Positions 1-9,589 of a stretch of DNA of 64,000 nucleotides are shown in pieces (the first letter of the stretch is position 1; each line of letters starts with the position of its first letter). A program made the position numbers and the translations under genes. Below the pieces are notes generated by a model. That model saw only the letters and a program-made list of their open reading frames with translations. It had not been told where the DNA came from and did no database searches. The stretch is taken from NCBI GenBank assembly GCA_938743325.2, contig OW568877.1, forward strand, positions 186,001-250,000. Direction: 5' to 3'. This DNA is from Pycnococcus provasolii (lineage: Eukaryota; Chlorophyta; Pseudoscourfieldiophyceae; Pseudoscourfieldiales; Pycnococcaceae).

Positions 1-1270
1 CATCGCCCATCTCTGGCTCGTATCCCTCTTCGAGCATGTCGGCCCACTCCTCCAGTCCCTCCTGGGTTTGCATCAAAACGAAAGAGAGTGCATACACGCG
101 GTACGGTCCTCCGACGGGTGGGCGGTTGGGCCCGCTGAACGGACGCACGTACATGCGGCCGAAGAACAAGCCCGGCATTTCCGGCACTTCGCGAATCTCG
201 TCGCGGTAGTCTGGGAAAGAGCCTGGCATGGTCCCAAGGGTGTACAACTGGCTGACTCCGCTCCAGTACGGGTCAATTGGGTACTGCACGAGCATTGTGC
301 TCTCACTCGTGTTCAGCCACGAGCGTCCTAATCCCAGGTACCCAGGTACCGTCTCTGTCCCAAACCCGGCAATGTTCACAAGATTGTTCATTTTTCCCTC
401 AAAGGGGGTGAACACCTTTCCGTCCCACGGCATTCCCTCTGCCTGACGCGCACGATCATCGACACGGGAACCAACAACACAGCCACGCGTCTTTCCTTTT
501 GGCATTTTCCCAGTGAGCGGATATGACGTCTTAAAGAACTCCGTCGCGACGTCGCGCGTCATGTTTGCAAAGAAGTGACGGCACAGCGCATCTGTTGACG
601 TGAACTTACCCAAAGGAAGCGTGATGGAGACGTCTCCAGTTTTGCGATCACGTTTCGGACTCAGGTCTCCAACGTTGGCAAACGGGGATTGCTTGTACTC
701 TTTGATGATCGACCACGCGAGTTCCTGATTTTTGATGTCGTAATTCTTCACCTCGAAGGGCTTTGCGGTTGTCTGCGAATCATCTAACCCAAACGCTTCA
801 GGCAGTTTGTAGTAGCTCCACTCGTCCGAGGGAGGTAGTTCGCTGGGACGTAAATCACACTGGCACACTTCCTTGGCCCTGCTGAGGTAGTACTCACCGC
901 ATGTCATGTTGAAATTCATCCGGCATACAGGCTGACCTAGAAGTTCACCTCCGAACATGAACGGAATCGCGTTCACAAATTGGTAGCCTCCGTCGAGAAT
1001 CACTGGCGGCTTCTCACCGCGGAGACCCGCATCGTCCTCGACGACGTCCGCACCAGCAGCACTTTGTTCTTCTTCGTCACGCCTGTTACGCACCACGGCA
1101 TCGAAGAAACCCGCAAGCGGCTGAGACGACGACTGAGACGCCTCTTCATCTAATTCTGGCACAGGACTTGCTGTGCTCTGCGCACGAGTCGCCGGCGCGA
1201 CCGCGAGCACGACGACGGTCATTGCGACGGCGAGCAGCATCTTCCTGTTCATCTTCATCTTCGCGGACAT
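1..1270 (-). CDS. Secreted protein of unknown function, partial at left window edge
   Basis: An uninterrupted minus-strand frame runs from an ATG at 1270-1268 off the left edge of the window, giving about 423 residues with no stop. The N-terminus has several Lys/Arg residues, a hydrophobic stretch (MLLAVAMTVVVLAVAPATRA) and a likely signal cleavage site after an Ala-x-Ala-like run, so the product probably enters the secretory pathway. The mature part starts acidic and Ser-rich. It then becomes a globular region with scattered cysteines (near VCRMNFNMTCGEYY and VCQCDLRPSE) and aromatic-rich segments. I recognise no family. The 3' end lies outside the window. It is transcribed divergently from the cysteine-synthase-like gene at 2369. 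Function is not assigned. Confidence 0.85.
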   Translation of the reverse strand, partial: MSAKMKMNRKMLLAVAMTVVVLAVAPATRAQSTASPVPELDEEASQSSSQPLAGFFDAVVRNRRDEEEQSAAGADVVEDDAGLRGEKPPVILDGGYQFVNAIPFMFGGELLGQPVCRMNFNMTCGEYYLSRAKEVCQCDLRPSELPPSDEWSYYKLPEAFGLDDSQTTAKPFEVKNYDIKNQELAWSIIKEYKQSPFANVGDLSPKRDRKTGDVSITLPLGKFTSTDALCRHFFANMTRDVATEFFKTSYPLTGKMPKGKTRGCVVGSRVDDRARQAEGMPWDGKVFTPFEGKMNNLVNIAGFGTETVPGYLGLGRSWLNTSESTMLVQYPIDPYWSGVSQLYTLGTMPGSFPDYRDEIREVPEMPGLFFGRMYVRPFSGPNRPPVGGPYRVYALSFVLMQTQEGLEEWADMLEEGYEPEMGD

Positions 1271-1504
1271 GTTGTTGCTGTTGTTGTTGTCGTACGAGGT
1301 TGTGAAAGACGAATAATGTGACACGATGTACGGGAAGGGAAGGGAAAGGGAAGGCGAGAAACCAAAGCGCACTTCTTCTAAGGAAGGGAGGGGCAGAGGA
1401 GGCCGAGGGGGAAATTCAGTGGTCCGAGAAATATCAACGGGAACCGATCAAGGGAACAGAACAAGGGAACCGATTCGTGTTCGCTTTCGGGTTTCGGCTT
1501 TCGG

Positions 1505-1544
1505 GTAAAAATCTACTGGGTTTGAAAACCCAGTGAATTTTTAC
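1505..1544. repeat. Imperfect inverted repeat (hairpin)
   Basis: Two 19-nt arms (gtaaaaatctactgggttt and its near reverse complement ending in tttttac) flank a very short loop. Only two adjacent positions fail to pair. It sits in non-coding DNA about 235 bp upstream of the minus-strand secreted-protein gene. Role unknown. Confidence 0.7.
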
Positions 1545-1891
1545 TACTATGGTTAGTCACATACACATTGAGCGTATCATACACAGTCCACTACTGTGAA
1601 GCCTTTTAAGGCACTACTCACATGTATCGACGGTACGCATCATCAGCGTCGTAGTCGTCGCCGATCTCTTTCTTTGCATGATTGTTTGCTCTCTCAGAGA
1701 TTCCTTGGCCACTGACTTGCGAACATACATAACTTCCTCGCTACCTCAAATATCATCTTCTTCTTCCCAGATTCATGAGCACGAGCATAAAAGAGCTGCA
1801 CCTAGGGTTACCCGTAATAATGCTCATCGCATGCTACACCGAGAACACGTGCCCCTGTGTACTTCCGAGCATCTGTGTCGATAGTACATTT

Positions 1892-1922
1892 CGAAGATGA
1901 CACCGCCGCGGTGTCATCTTCG
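1892..1922. repeat. Near-perfect palindrome, 15-bp arms
   Basis: Arms cgaagatgacaccgc and gcggtgtcatcttcg are exact reverse complements separated by a single base. It lies in the same non-coding interval as the 1505-1544 hairpin, with no sequence similarity to it. Confidence 0.75.
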
Positions 1923-2368
1923 GCCGTTCCATGTAAGGTCGCGCCCCCTCCTCCTCCAAGAGATATGCCGATCCCTCTTTCCATTTCGCTCCCCGTCTGC
2001 GTGCATTGGAATGCCTTGAGCAGCTTTCTTCGTCTGTCGGGCCGATATACATCATGAGCGCGTCGAGGGCTCGAGGATACGCTCATAGCCTCATACGTTC
2101 GGGAATAGAATTTTAAGCCTAAAGGAACGTCATATTACGGCCTTACCCAAACGACGCAGTCACGCAAACGGAGACACGGAGTCCGGAATAATGGCGGGGA
2201 ACGTTACAGTTCTAGAGCTATGTAGCTAATAGGCCGGATGGCCCCGGCCCGGCCGGCCGGGCCCTTCTCGAACTAAACAAGTCAACCAAACTAGGTTCAT
2301 CGACCTGGTTCAACGTAGGATCTCGGATTGACGTCCGGCAACGGGAACGTCAAACCGTCAGGTGCCTC

Positions 2369-3298
2369 ATGGTGCTCCTCCTGGACAACTTCTTGCCCGC
2401 TAACCCTACCCATCCCCCCCCCCCCCCCCCCCCCCCCCCTTTCGTTGTCGTTCAACTTGCTCGGGGGACCTCACAACTGACATGTCAGGTGATGCACGGC
2501 GGCGATGCACTGCATTGGCTCGCTCTCGCCTTGAAGAAGTGCTTCTGCAACACACAACACACAACTACGCAACCACCCGCATTCCACGCTCTCGTAGGAC
2601 GCACGCCGATCATACGACTCCGCGCGCTACTGCACAACGCGCAAGTCTGCGTCTACATAAAGGCGGAACAACTCAACCCCAGCGGATCCGTATTCGACCG
2701 ATACGCTGACAAAGTCACGAAGCACGCACCGACGCACGCGAAATATGCAGTCGTATCGGAAAAGATTGGAGGGGAGGCGGCGAGCCTGGCCATGGCGCTC
2801 GCGCCGGCGGGATACCGCGTGCGAGCGCGTATCGCAGCCTCACAAGAGTTACCCACAGGCACAAAAAAACTTCACGACGCACTTGGTGTCCAGCAAGTCA
2901 GCGAGAACTACCACGTGGACGACGACGGCATGTGCTGGGACGCAGATAGCGTCTTTCAAGCGAACGACGTCGTCGAAGAAGTGCGCAGAGATATTCTGGA
3001 CGAAATCTACGAGCAGATGAAACAGGTGGAAAAGGAGTACGCATCACAAGTGGTGGACGTTTGGTTTGCGGTGGACGACGTCGAAGGTGGCAATAATACA
3101 GCCGACAAGAGTACGCCTCTTTGTGGCCTGAAGCCGACAGATGCCATGGCATGGATTGCGACAAATGAGGGTCTTCTTGTCTCGCCGCGCACAGCGGCGA
3201 TGGTGGCTCGTGCAGCTTCCGCGCTTTCGTCAGGAACAGAAAAACACAGAGCAATTGTCGTCGTCGCTCACGAGACGGGCGAGAGGTATGTGGTATGA
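2369..3298 (+). CDS. Cysteine-synthase-like protein lacking the PLP lysine (probable pseudoenzyme)
   Basis: The ORF encodes up to 309 aa. The first 41 codons include a poly-C/poly-Pro run, so the in-frame ATG at 2492 (268 aa) is the more likely start. From there the protein follows the fold-type II PLP family (O-acetylserine sulfhydrylase/cystathionine beta-synthase). LVGRTPIIRL matches the family's L-(I/V)-G-x-TP-(L/I)-(V/I)-RL. LNPSGSVFDR matches NPxGSxKDR. GLLVSPRTAAMVARAA matches the C-terminal EGxxxGxSSGAAxxAA region, and IVVVAHETGERYVV matches the final DxGxRY strand. The lysine that binds PLP is Phe here (SVFDR), the TSGNTG loop reads SEKIGGE, and no GTGGT phosphate-binding loop is visible. 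The protein is also short for the family (about 310-330 aa). Homology is inferred from motif order; loss of PLP catalysis is inferred from the missing residues. TGTAA at 3346 follows the stop. Confidence 0.7.
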   Translation: MVLLLDNFLPANPTHPPPPPPPPPFVVVQLARGTSQLTCQVMHGGDALHWLALALKKCFCNTQHTTTQPPAFHALVGRTPIIRLRALLHNAQVCVYIKAEQLNPSGSVFDRYADKVTKHAPTHAKYAVVSEKIGGEAASLAMALAPAGYRVRARIAASQELPTGTKKLHDALGVQQVSENYHVDDDGMCWDADSVFQANDVVEEVRRDILDEIYEQMKQVEKEYASQVVDVWFAVDDVEGGNNTADKSTPLCGLKPTDAMAWIATNEGLLVSPRTAAMVARAASALSSGTEKHRAIVVVAHETGERYVV

Positions 3299-3395
3299 AC
3301 CACGACGCTAAGGAAGAACAATTTTGATGTATCTTACCGATGAAATGTAACAAAAGAATGATTGAAAAGAGCAAAAATGCGTCCGTCCTCACGCG

Positions 3396-6300
3396 TCACG
3401 CCACGACGTCGCCGTTTGACGATTGATTTTCAACATGCTGCGACACCTGAGGCGATGGCGGTTGCGACGATGATGGCGACGACTCACTTTGACCGCGCCC
3501 GCGTCGACGGCGGAACGGAATGGTGAGCACGCCGGCTGCAACTCCCACACCACGTCCAGCGGCACCGAGACCGCCCATCACCATGCCGCCGAGCCCGCCG
3601 CCGCCGCCGCCACCTCCGGCGCTTTTCGAAACCTCAGCCTCAGCGACCGCTAGGCTCGCGTTTGCGGCAGCAAGCGCCGCCGCCGAGCGAGGGCTTGGCG
3701 GCGGCGCACCAACCATGGTGCCATCTGCCGTGCTCTGAGAGGGCGTCAGTCGAGTGCGCGCGAGCTCGAGCACTCTCGTTGCTCTCTCCATCACCACCGC
3801 CAGCGCGTCGTTGTTGCTCGAGGCTAGCGCCGTGCTGGGTGGCATCGGAGGCGCGACCGCCACGCGCCAAAGCAACGTGATGTCGATCGCCGCGGCGCCG
3901 GAGCTGCTGCCAATGGCGGCATCGTCCTCGCCATCCTGCGCATTGGATTCCACCGGAGCGTTTCGCGACGACGACGACGACGAGCTAGTCTCGAGCTGCA
4001 GTGGCCACCAGTGCCGCCCGCTCGCCTCACCTTGCCTTACGTCGGCGAGCGGTATTGACGCGGTGCCAAGCACACAGTCTGGCAGCAACGCATCCTGTGA
4101 CCACACCTCGAGCGTAATCTCGCCGTCGAGTTCGTCCGGCCTCTCGTGGATCACGACATCGAAGAGTTCCCCCCACGTGGGGTGGTGTGTTCGCCTTCGC
4201 GTCGAGCCACGTCGACGCTGCTTTCCCACCGTCAGCTCGACGAACGGGTCGCCCGCGGATGCCCACTCATGCCGTGCGGGTAAGTGGCGAGCGGCATGCA
4301 CAAGAACCGTCAGCACTCCAGCCGGGCGGTGGATAGCAAGGCAACCGCGACATGAGACGGTGGGAGTCTGCGGGATGGGAGTCGGTGGCTGAGGTGCCGC
4401 CCTCGCGACAGAGGAAGCGGAGGAGTTCCCCTCTTCCTTCGGAGGCGACGCAGGCGACGGCGCGGAGGACACGGGCGCCGCCGTCGGTGTGGCGATGCCC
4501 TTCAGCGTGGGTGCGGGTGTCGCAAGCATTGCCGCATCCGCAACCTCACGAACGCTCATCATCTTCTTCTTGCCGCTGCTAGCCGGCAACGGCGCCGGTG
4601 CCGGCGCCTCCGCCTCCGCGGCGGCGTACGAGCTTGTCTCCACCGGCGAGGGCGCAATGCGCACACGTCGACGTTGTCTCCTCGACGGCGCCGGCGCCTT
4701 GAGTGCAGACTTCATCGCAGACGGCGCCCTGGGCTGGTATCCAAACGGATGCAGCGGATAGTACTGGAGGTTCACGTGGCAGCTGCCATTGCCCTCTCCC
4801 AGCGGAACGCGAACGTTTAAGCCCGTGCCCCACGTGGATTCCGCGCACACCTCCCGATCTGCCTGTGCGTGCGTGACGCGGCTGATAGGAATGAGAGCCT
4901 CGCCAATCACCTCCTCACTTGGGAACGACATGCTTCCAATGCCAAGCTGCTGCCCTCCCGTCACGTAGTTGAGCGTTCGCGCGGTGTTCATCACGCGCAG
5001 GCGAACAGCCTGCGTGACTGGATCACCGACGAGGAGCTCAAACTCCTCGCCCGGCTCGGCACCCTTGCCACCCTCACCCCACCGCGGGTTGGCGCTGTTC
5101 GAGCGCACCTCAGACCGCAGCTGGGCGGCACCCTCTCCCTGAACTTCGAAGCTCACGCACGAGTCTGGCGCGCCACCCGTGAGCCAGAGCCACCACGAGT
5201 GGCCTCGCAGTCCCTTAGCGCTTAGAAGCCGCACGAGCACGATTCCAGAACAGCACCGCCTTAGAAGTGGGTGTGCGAGCGTCTCGTCGTCTGCACCGGA
5301 GAGCAGGTCGCCGCCGGCACCGGCTGGGCCGATGCCACCGCCTAGGCGGTGCACGCTCATGGGCACCGAGTCCGACGACGATGATGCGCCAGCCTTGCCT
5401 GCGGATCCAGAGCCTCCAGCACCCGCTCGCGCGCGAGCCGCGCGCTGCGCACGAGCCACGTTCGCAGCCTGCTTGGCCCTCGTCGAGATGCTCGCGCCGA
5501 CGGCGCGTGGCCACGTGAGCGCGGAGAGCGCTCGACGGCGCAGCATCTCCTCGAGCGCTTCGTGCAGTCCTGGGATGGTGCGCACGTCACCTCCACCGAG
5601 CAGGCGAAGCGCAAAGTCGAGCTCCGGGCTGGGCAGCAGGCTGACGGAAACAGTCTCGAAGAAGCACCAGTGGTCTCGAAGAGGGCGAAGGGCGACGCGC
5701 ACGAGTCCCAAGAACGACACCTCCGTGCACTCGACGGGGAGAGTGACCGCCCCGCCAGCGAGTCGCACGGCGAGCACCGACGCCGCGTTGGAGATCCAGC
5801 GCACCTCGAGGTCGATAATGATTTCGCTCGCACCACCACCTTCGTAGCTTTTGATTCCGCTAACCTCCGGCGGCGTTGCGCCGAGGTCGAGTGCGTCGAA
5901 ACGGAATTCGGCGATTCCCTCGGGAAGCTTTCGGTTGACGTGAAGTTCGGCGTGGTGCTTGATTTCCGCGGCGAGGAGTCGTTTGTACCGCGGCCACACC
6001 TTGGCGAACGCTCGGTTCAGCCACCTGCACGTCTCGAAGTCGGGGAAGGTGACCCACAGGGGCAGCCGTCCTAGGATGCGCCTGAGGTCGTCCGTGTTGT
6101 TGTTGTTGCATATTTTGCCCGCGAGCGCGAGTTCCGCGCGTCGTGCGGCACGGCTGAATTCGCCTCGGAAGTTTACGCTACCGGCGTTGCTGTCTGCACG
6201 TCCGGTTCCCACAATCCACCCGAACAGTGCCGCTTCCCATGTCGAGTTTGACGAGGAGGGCGAGGGTGAGTCTGACGTCGACTCGTGCGATGCGTCGGAC

Positions 6301-6548
6301 GACCACGACTTGGCGCAGACCCACGATGCGCCTGCGCTCAGCAGGATGGCTGCCAGATTTTTGTCCGCCTTTGCGAGTTTTCTGAAAATGAAGAGCGCGA
6401 CAGCACTTCCTAACAAGCGCCTCTTTCTCCTCGTTGCGCGGAATCGCGCCTTGGTGAGCGCGGGCGGTATTTTGAAGTCGTGCGTGTTGGTCGCAAGCGC
6501 TTGAGCGCGTGCGTCAGCGTCAGCGTCGCTGTTCGTGTCTGCGTCCAT
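3396..6548 (-). CDS. SMP and C2 domain protein (extended-synaptotagmin/plant SYT-like)
   Basis: 1,050 aa from the ATG at 6548. After a short hydrophilic, Asp-rich N-terminus, residues of about 37-80 hold hydrophobic segments (LLGSAVALFIF and LAAILLSAGASW) that suggest an ER membrane hairpin. Residues of about 115-340 match the SMP/synaptotagmin-like lipid-transfer region, including WLNRAFAKVWPRY and a final conserved pair of beta segments. Two C2-like domains follow. One begins near VLVRLLSAKGLRG (about 450) and the other near VLVHAARHLPARHEW (about 740), with GDPFVELTVG typical of C2 strand 2-3. Long low-complexity Pro/Ala/Ser linkers and a Gly-rich C-terminus surround them. Such proteins tether ER to plasma membrane and move lipids. 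The 3' end is convergent with the cysteine-synthase-like gene, only 97 bp away. Confidence 0.85.
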   Translation of the reverse strand: MDADTNSDADADARAQALATNTHDFKIPPALTKARFRATRRKRRLLGSAVALFIFRKLAKADKNLAAILLSAGASWVCAKSWSSDASHESTSDSPSPSSSNSTWEAALFGWIVGTGRADSNAGSVNFRGEFSRAARRAELALAGKICNNNNTDDLRRILGRLPLWVTFPDFETCRWLNRAFAKVWPRYKRLLAAEIKHHAELHVNRKLPEGIAEFRFDALDLGATPPEVSGIKSYEGGGASEIIIDLEVRWISNAASVLAVRLAGGAVTLPVECTEVSFLGLVRVALRPLRDHWCFFETVSVSLLPSPELDFALRLLGGGDVRTIPGLHEALEEMLRRRALSALTWPRAVGASISTRAKQAANVARAQRAARARAGAGGSGSAGKAGASSSSDSVPMSVHRLGGGIGPAGAGGDLLSGADDETLAHPLLRRCCSGIVLVRLLSAKGLRGHSWWLWLTGGAPDSCVSFEVQGEGAAQLRSEVRSNSANPRWGEGGKGAEPGEEFELLVGDPVTQAVRLRVMNTARTLNYVTGGQQLGIGSMSFPSEEVIGEALIPISRVTHAQADREVCAESTWGTGLNVRVPLGEGNGSCHVNLQYYPLHPFGYQPRAPSAMKSALKAPAPSRRQRRRVRIAPSPVETSSYAAAEAEAPAPAPLPASSGKKKMMSVREVADAAMLATPAPTLKGIATPTAAPVSSAPSPASPPKEEGNSSASSVARAAPQPPTPIPQTPTVSCRGCLAIHRPAGVLTVLVHAARHLPARHEWASAGDPFVELTVGKQRRRGSTRRRTHHPTWGELFDVVIHERPDELDGEITLEVWSQDALLPDCVLGTASIPLADVRQGEASGRHWWPLQLETSSSSSSSRNAPVESNAQDGEDDAAIGSSSGAAAIDITLLWRVAVAPPMPPSTALASSNNDALAVVMERATRVLELARTRLTPSQSTADGTMVGAPPPSPRSAAALAAANASLAVAEAEVSKSAGGGGGGGGLGGMVMGGLGAAGRGVGVAAGVLTIPFRRRRGRGQSESSPSSSQPPSPQVSQHVENQSSNGDVVA

Positions 6549-6729
6549 GCGGTGTATTCTTGTTTGCGGTGTTGTCTACGAGCGCACGGGCATGTCCTGC
6601 GGAAGACTGCTTCGAACGTTGACCGAGGGGGAAAAAGGGACAGGGAGGCGAAACAAAAGGGGCAACGCGCTGAAGCTTGAAAAACCGGAGCCGTGGCCGT
6701 GGGGTCCCGTCCTTGAACGAGTTCCCTAG

Positions 6730-6748
6730 TGGGGTTGGGGTTGGCAGG
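6730..6748 (+). promoter_or_regulatory. G-rich telomere-like promoter motif
   Basis: tggggttggggttggcagg lies 27 bp upstream of the RF2 start codon, with its G-rich strand in the sense orientation. Similar GGGGTT-type motifs recur before other genes in the window. Confidence 0.45.
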
Positions 6749-6775
6749 ACTACGGCCCCCATTCCCCACTCGGTC

Positions 6776-8080
6776 ATGGCGCACCCCCCCGTCGCGGCGC
6801 AACACCGCCACGCAACCACACACGTTGTGCGCACGCGCACGCGGACGGGTTGGTGCTGGCGGTGTAAGGCCACGAAAGCAAACGCGCAAACTCATAGCGA
6901 CCAGGCGCGCGCGACGCTCTTCCCCACCACGTTCGACACGCCGGCAGAACTACGCGCAGCTTTGGGGACGGCGAAGAAGGTCACGCACGGGTGCCTCAAC
7001 CTGCTAGGATCGAAAGAACAACTCGGGCAAACGCTGAAAGAAACGGAACAGCTCGCGAGCGCATCCAACCTTTGGGACGATGCCGAGTCCGCTAGGAAGA
7101 CAATCGCCAACCTGGAACAGGCCAAAGCAGACGTCGCCAAGTCGGAAACGCTCACAAAACTTTTGGAAGATGCGGAAACGGCGGCGGAGTTCATTGTAGA
7201 CCTACAGTCAGACAGCAATAACGAAGAAGAAATCAACGAGTTGGTGCATGAGGCTGCCGCAGCCATGAAGGAACTGGACGAGTCTCTGCGAGCCATACGA
7301 ACGGAACGCCTGCTCAGTGGAACGTACGACACGTACGACGCTCAAGTGACCATTCAAAGCGGGGCGGGAGGTGACGATGCAGAAGACTGGGCAGGAATGG
7401 TAAACCGCATGCTTATCAGATATGGCGAGCAACGCGGATGGACATACGAAATGATTGAAATGAGCGACGGAGCGAGTGCTGGCATCAAGTCAACGACGGG
7501 AGTATTCAAAGGACGATTCGCGTACGGCCTCCTGAAGTCTGAGCATGGCACGCACCGGCTCGTGCGGCAAAGCCCGTTCGGAAAAACGAAGGAAAAGCGC
7601 GAAACAAGCTTCGCGAGTGTGGAGGTGATGCCCGTGCTGGATGACGCGGACCTCGTCGACGATCAGTTGAACGAAATCACCGACAACGACCTGGAGATTA
7701 CCACGATGAGAAGTGGCGGAAAGGGCGGCCAGAACGTCAACAAGGTAGAGACGGGCGTACGTGTTCGGCACGTGCCGACTGGACTTGTGACAAAGTGCAC
7801 CGTTCATCGCACACAGCTTCAGAACAAGGACATGGCTATCAAGCTCCTTCGATCGAAGCTTAGCTGCATTGCCGAGCAGCAGAAGAAGGACGCGATCGCA
7901 GATATCCGAGGTGATGCGTTGAAGGCTGACTTCGGGCAGCAGATTCGCAACTACGTGCTGTTCCCATACAAGCAGGTGAAAGACACGCGCACGAGCGTCG
8001 AGGCGCATCCAGACGTCGTGCTTGACGGCAACTTAACACCCTTCGTCGAGGCGTATCTCACCGAGTGCAGTGCAGTGTAG
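6776..8080 (+). CDS. prfB: Organellar peptide chain release factor 2 (RF2), probably plastid
   Basis: 434 aa from ATG 6776 (MAHPPVAAQ). The first about 50 residues are basic, without acidic residues at the start, as in an organelle transit peptide. The core follows bacterial/cyanobacterial RF2: an N-terminal coiled region, then [19 protein letters not shown]. The stop-codon tripeptide SPF is present ([20 protein letters not shown]), as is the hydrolysis motif GGQ ([20 protein letters not shown]). The [12 protein letters not shown] version is the one found in cyanobacterial and plant plastid RF2, so a plastid location is favoured. RF2 reads UGA and UAA and releases the finished peptide. Both active motifs are intact. 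A G-rich motif precedes the start. DRG2 follows 152 bp downstream on the same strand. Confidence 0.93.
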   Translation: MAHPPVAAQHRHATTHVVRTRTRTGWCWRCKATKANAQTHSDQARATLFPTTFDTPAELRAALGTAKKVTHGCLNLLGSKEQLGQTLKETEQLASASNLWDDAESARKTIANLEQAKADVAKSETLTKLLEDAETAAEFIVDLQSDSNNEEEINELVHEAAAAMKELDESLRAIRTERLLSGTYDTYDAQVTIQSGAGGDDAEDWAGMVNRMLIRYGEQRGWTYEMIEMSDGASAGIKSTTGVFKGRFAYGLLKSEHGTHRLVRQSPFGKTKEKRETSFASVEVMPVLDDADLVDDQLNEITDNDLEITTMRSGGKGGQNVNKVETGVRVRHVPTGLVTKCTVHRTQLQNKDMAIKLLRSKLSCIAEQQKKDAIADIRGDALKADFGQQIRNYVLFPYKQVKDTRTSVEAHPDVVLDGNLTPFVEAYLTECSAV

Positions 8081-8111
8081 TACCATAGTTTGTAGTTTGT
8101 ACAGCTGGCAA

Positions 8112-8151
8112 GGGGTTGGGGTTAGGGGTTGGGGTTAGGGTTAGGGTTAGG
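8112..8151 (+). repeat. Interstitial telomere-like repeat in the DRG2 promoter
   Basis: Four to six units of ggggtt/ggggtta grade into three perfect ttaggg units, ending about 80 bp upstream of the DRG2 ATG. The G-rich strand is the sense strand of DRG2. It lies between the RF2 stop and DRG2. Confidence 0.85.
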
Positions 8152-8231
8152 ACACCCTCTCTCCCGTCTCCGCTCCTCTCCTTCCTTCTTCATTCTTCGT
8201 TTCCCATTTCCCAAAGCCCACACGTGTCGCG

Positions 8232-9440
8232 ATGGGCATCCTCGAGCGGATAAAGGATATAGAGCTCGAGATGGCGCGCACGCAGAAGAACAAAGCCACA
8301 GAAGGACACCTCGGAAAACTCAAAGCACAGATCGCCAAGCTCAGATCACAACTCCTCGAGGCTGGAACGTCGGGCAGCGGCGGCAAGGGCGAGGGCTTCG
8401 AAGTGAGCAGGTTTGGTCACGCGCGCGTCGCGCTCATAGGTTTTCCCAGTGTGGGAAAGTCCACGCTGCTGACGCAGCTCACTGGCACCGACAGTGAGAG
8501 TGCTGCGTATGAGTTCACGACGCTGACGTGCATTCCGGGGGTTATCCACTACAACGACGCGAAGATACAGCTGTTGGACTTGCCTGGAATTATCGAGGGC
8601 GCGAGCCAGGGCAAAGGACGAGGGAGGCAGGTGATTGCCGTTGCCAAGAGCAGCGACTTAGTGCTCATGGTTCTCGACGCGACGAAGCCGCACAGCCACC
8701 GTGAGATTCTCACGCGCGAGCTCGAGACTGTGGGCTTGCGCCTGAACCAGCATCCGCCTGATATTTCCCTCATAAAGAAAAAAACGGGCGGCATCACCTT
8801 CAGCGCAACATGCGAGCTAACGCACGTGGACGAACGTGTCGTTTACCAGATCTTGCACGAGTACAAAATACACAACGCCGACGTTCTGTTTCGAGGAGAT
8901 CACACGGTGGACGAGCTCATAGACGTTATCGAGGGCAATCGCAAATATGTTCCCTGCCTTTACGTGTTCAACAAAATCGACATGCTTTGTATCGAGGAGG
9001 TTGACGAGATTGCGAGGCGCGAGAACACTGTTCCCATCAGCTGCTACATGGAGCTAAACCTCGACGGCCTGCTCGCGCGCATGTGGGAGACGATGAGCCT
9101 GGTGCGCGTGTACACGAAGAAGCGAGGTGGAAAGCCTGACTTCGACGAACCTGTGGTATTGTCGGCAGATCGCGGCGGCACGAGGGTTGAGAATTTTTGC
9201 AACCACCTCCACCGCGACCTCGCAAAGGACTTGATGTACGCGTGGGTGTGGGGAGGAAGCGTGCGTTACACGCCGCAGAGGTGCGGAAAGGATCACGACC
9301 TTCACGACGAGGATGTCGTTCAGGTGGTGAAGAAGAAGAAGGCTGCTGTCGGAGAGGCTATTGGGCGCTTCCGACAAGGTCCGAAGGATGAACCTGCGCG
9401 CATAGCAGATCGCGTCAAGAAGGCGCCGCTCAAAACTTGA
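8232..9440 (+). CDS. DRG2: Developmentally regulated GTP-binding protein 2 (DRG2)
   Basis: 402 aa, close to the family length of about 365-370 aa plus a basic C-terminal extension. An OBG-type GTPase with circularised order: N-terminal helical hairpin, G1 loop GFPSVGKST, the EFTTLTCIPGV switch, and G3 DLPGIIEGASQGKGRGRQV. It also has the DRG2-like stretch THVDERVVYQILHEYKI, NKID as the G4 box, and a C-terminal TGS domain (YTKKRGGKPDF through HDEDVVQVVKK). DRG2 with its DFRP2 partner acts on translating ribosomes in the cytosol. The KKKTGGITF stretch fits DRG2 rather than DRG1. The Lys-rich tail after residue 375 is an addition. TGTAA at 9458 lies 18 nt past the stop. Confidence 0.95.
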   Translation: MGILERIKDIELEMARTQKNKATEGHLGKLKAQIAKLRSQLLEAGTSGSGGKGEGFEVSRFGHARVALIGFPSVGKSTLLTQLTGTDSESAAYEFTTLTCIPGVIHYNDAKIQLLDLPGIIEGASQGKGRGRQVIAVAKSSDLVLMVLDATKPHSHREILTRELETVGLRLNQHPPDISLIKKKTGGITFSATCELTHVDERVVYQILHEYKIHNADVLFRGDHTVDELIDVIEGNRKYVPCLYVFNKIDMLCIEEVDEIARRENTVPISCYMELNLDGLLARMWETMSLVRVYTKKRGGKPDFDEPVVLSADRGGTRVENFCNHLHRDLAKDLMYAWVWGGSVRYTPQRCGKDHDLHDEDVVQVVKKKKAAVGEAIGRFRQGPKDEPARIADRVKKAPLKT

Positions 9441-9589
9441 GCTTCCTTTTTTTTAAATGTAAACTTATACCAAATACTAGCTTCTGATTCAAATGAACAT
9501 CTTATTGTGAGTGCTTTTAGTTCTTACACTTTTGTCCGCTACGACCCTCGTCTGAATGTAAAGGGCGTGGGTTGAGGTGCGTCACGCCG

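Larger units (their letters stand above)
1271..2368. other. Intergenic region with two hairpins and a poly-C tract
   Basis: About 1.1 kb separates two divergent genes. I see no convincing coding region here; short ORFs lack protein-like composition. It contains a purine-rich stretch (about 1329-1445), inverted repeats at 1505-1544 and 1892-1922, and a GC palindrome near 2244-2261. A C homopolymer of over 20 bases lies just inside the start of the downstream ORF, from about 2416. Confidence 0.6.
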
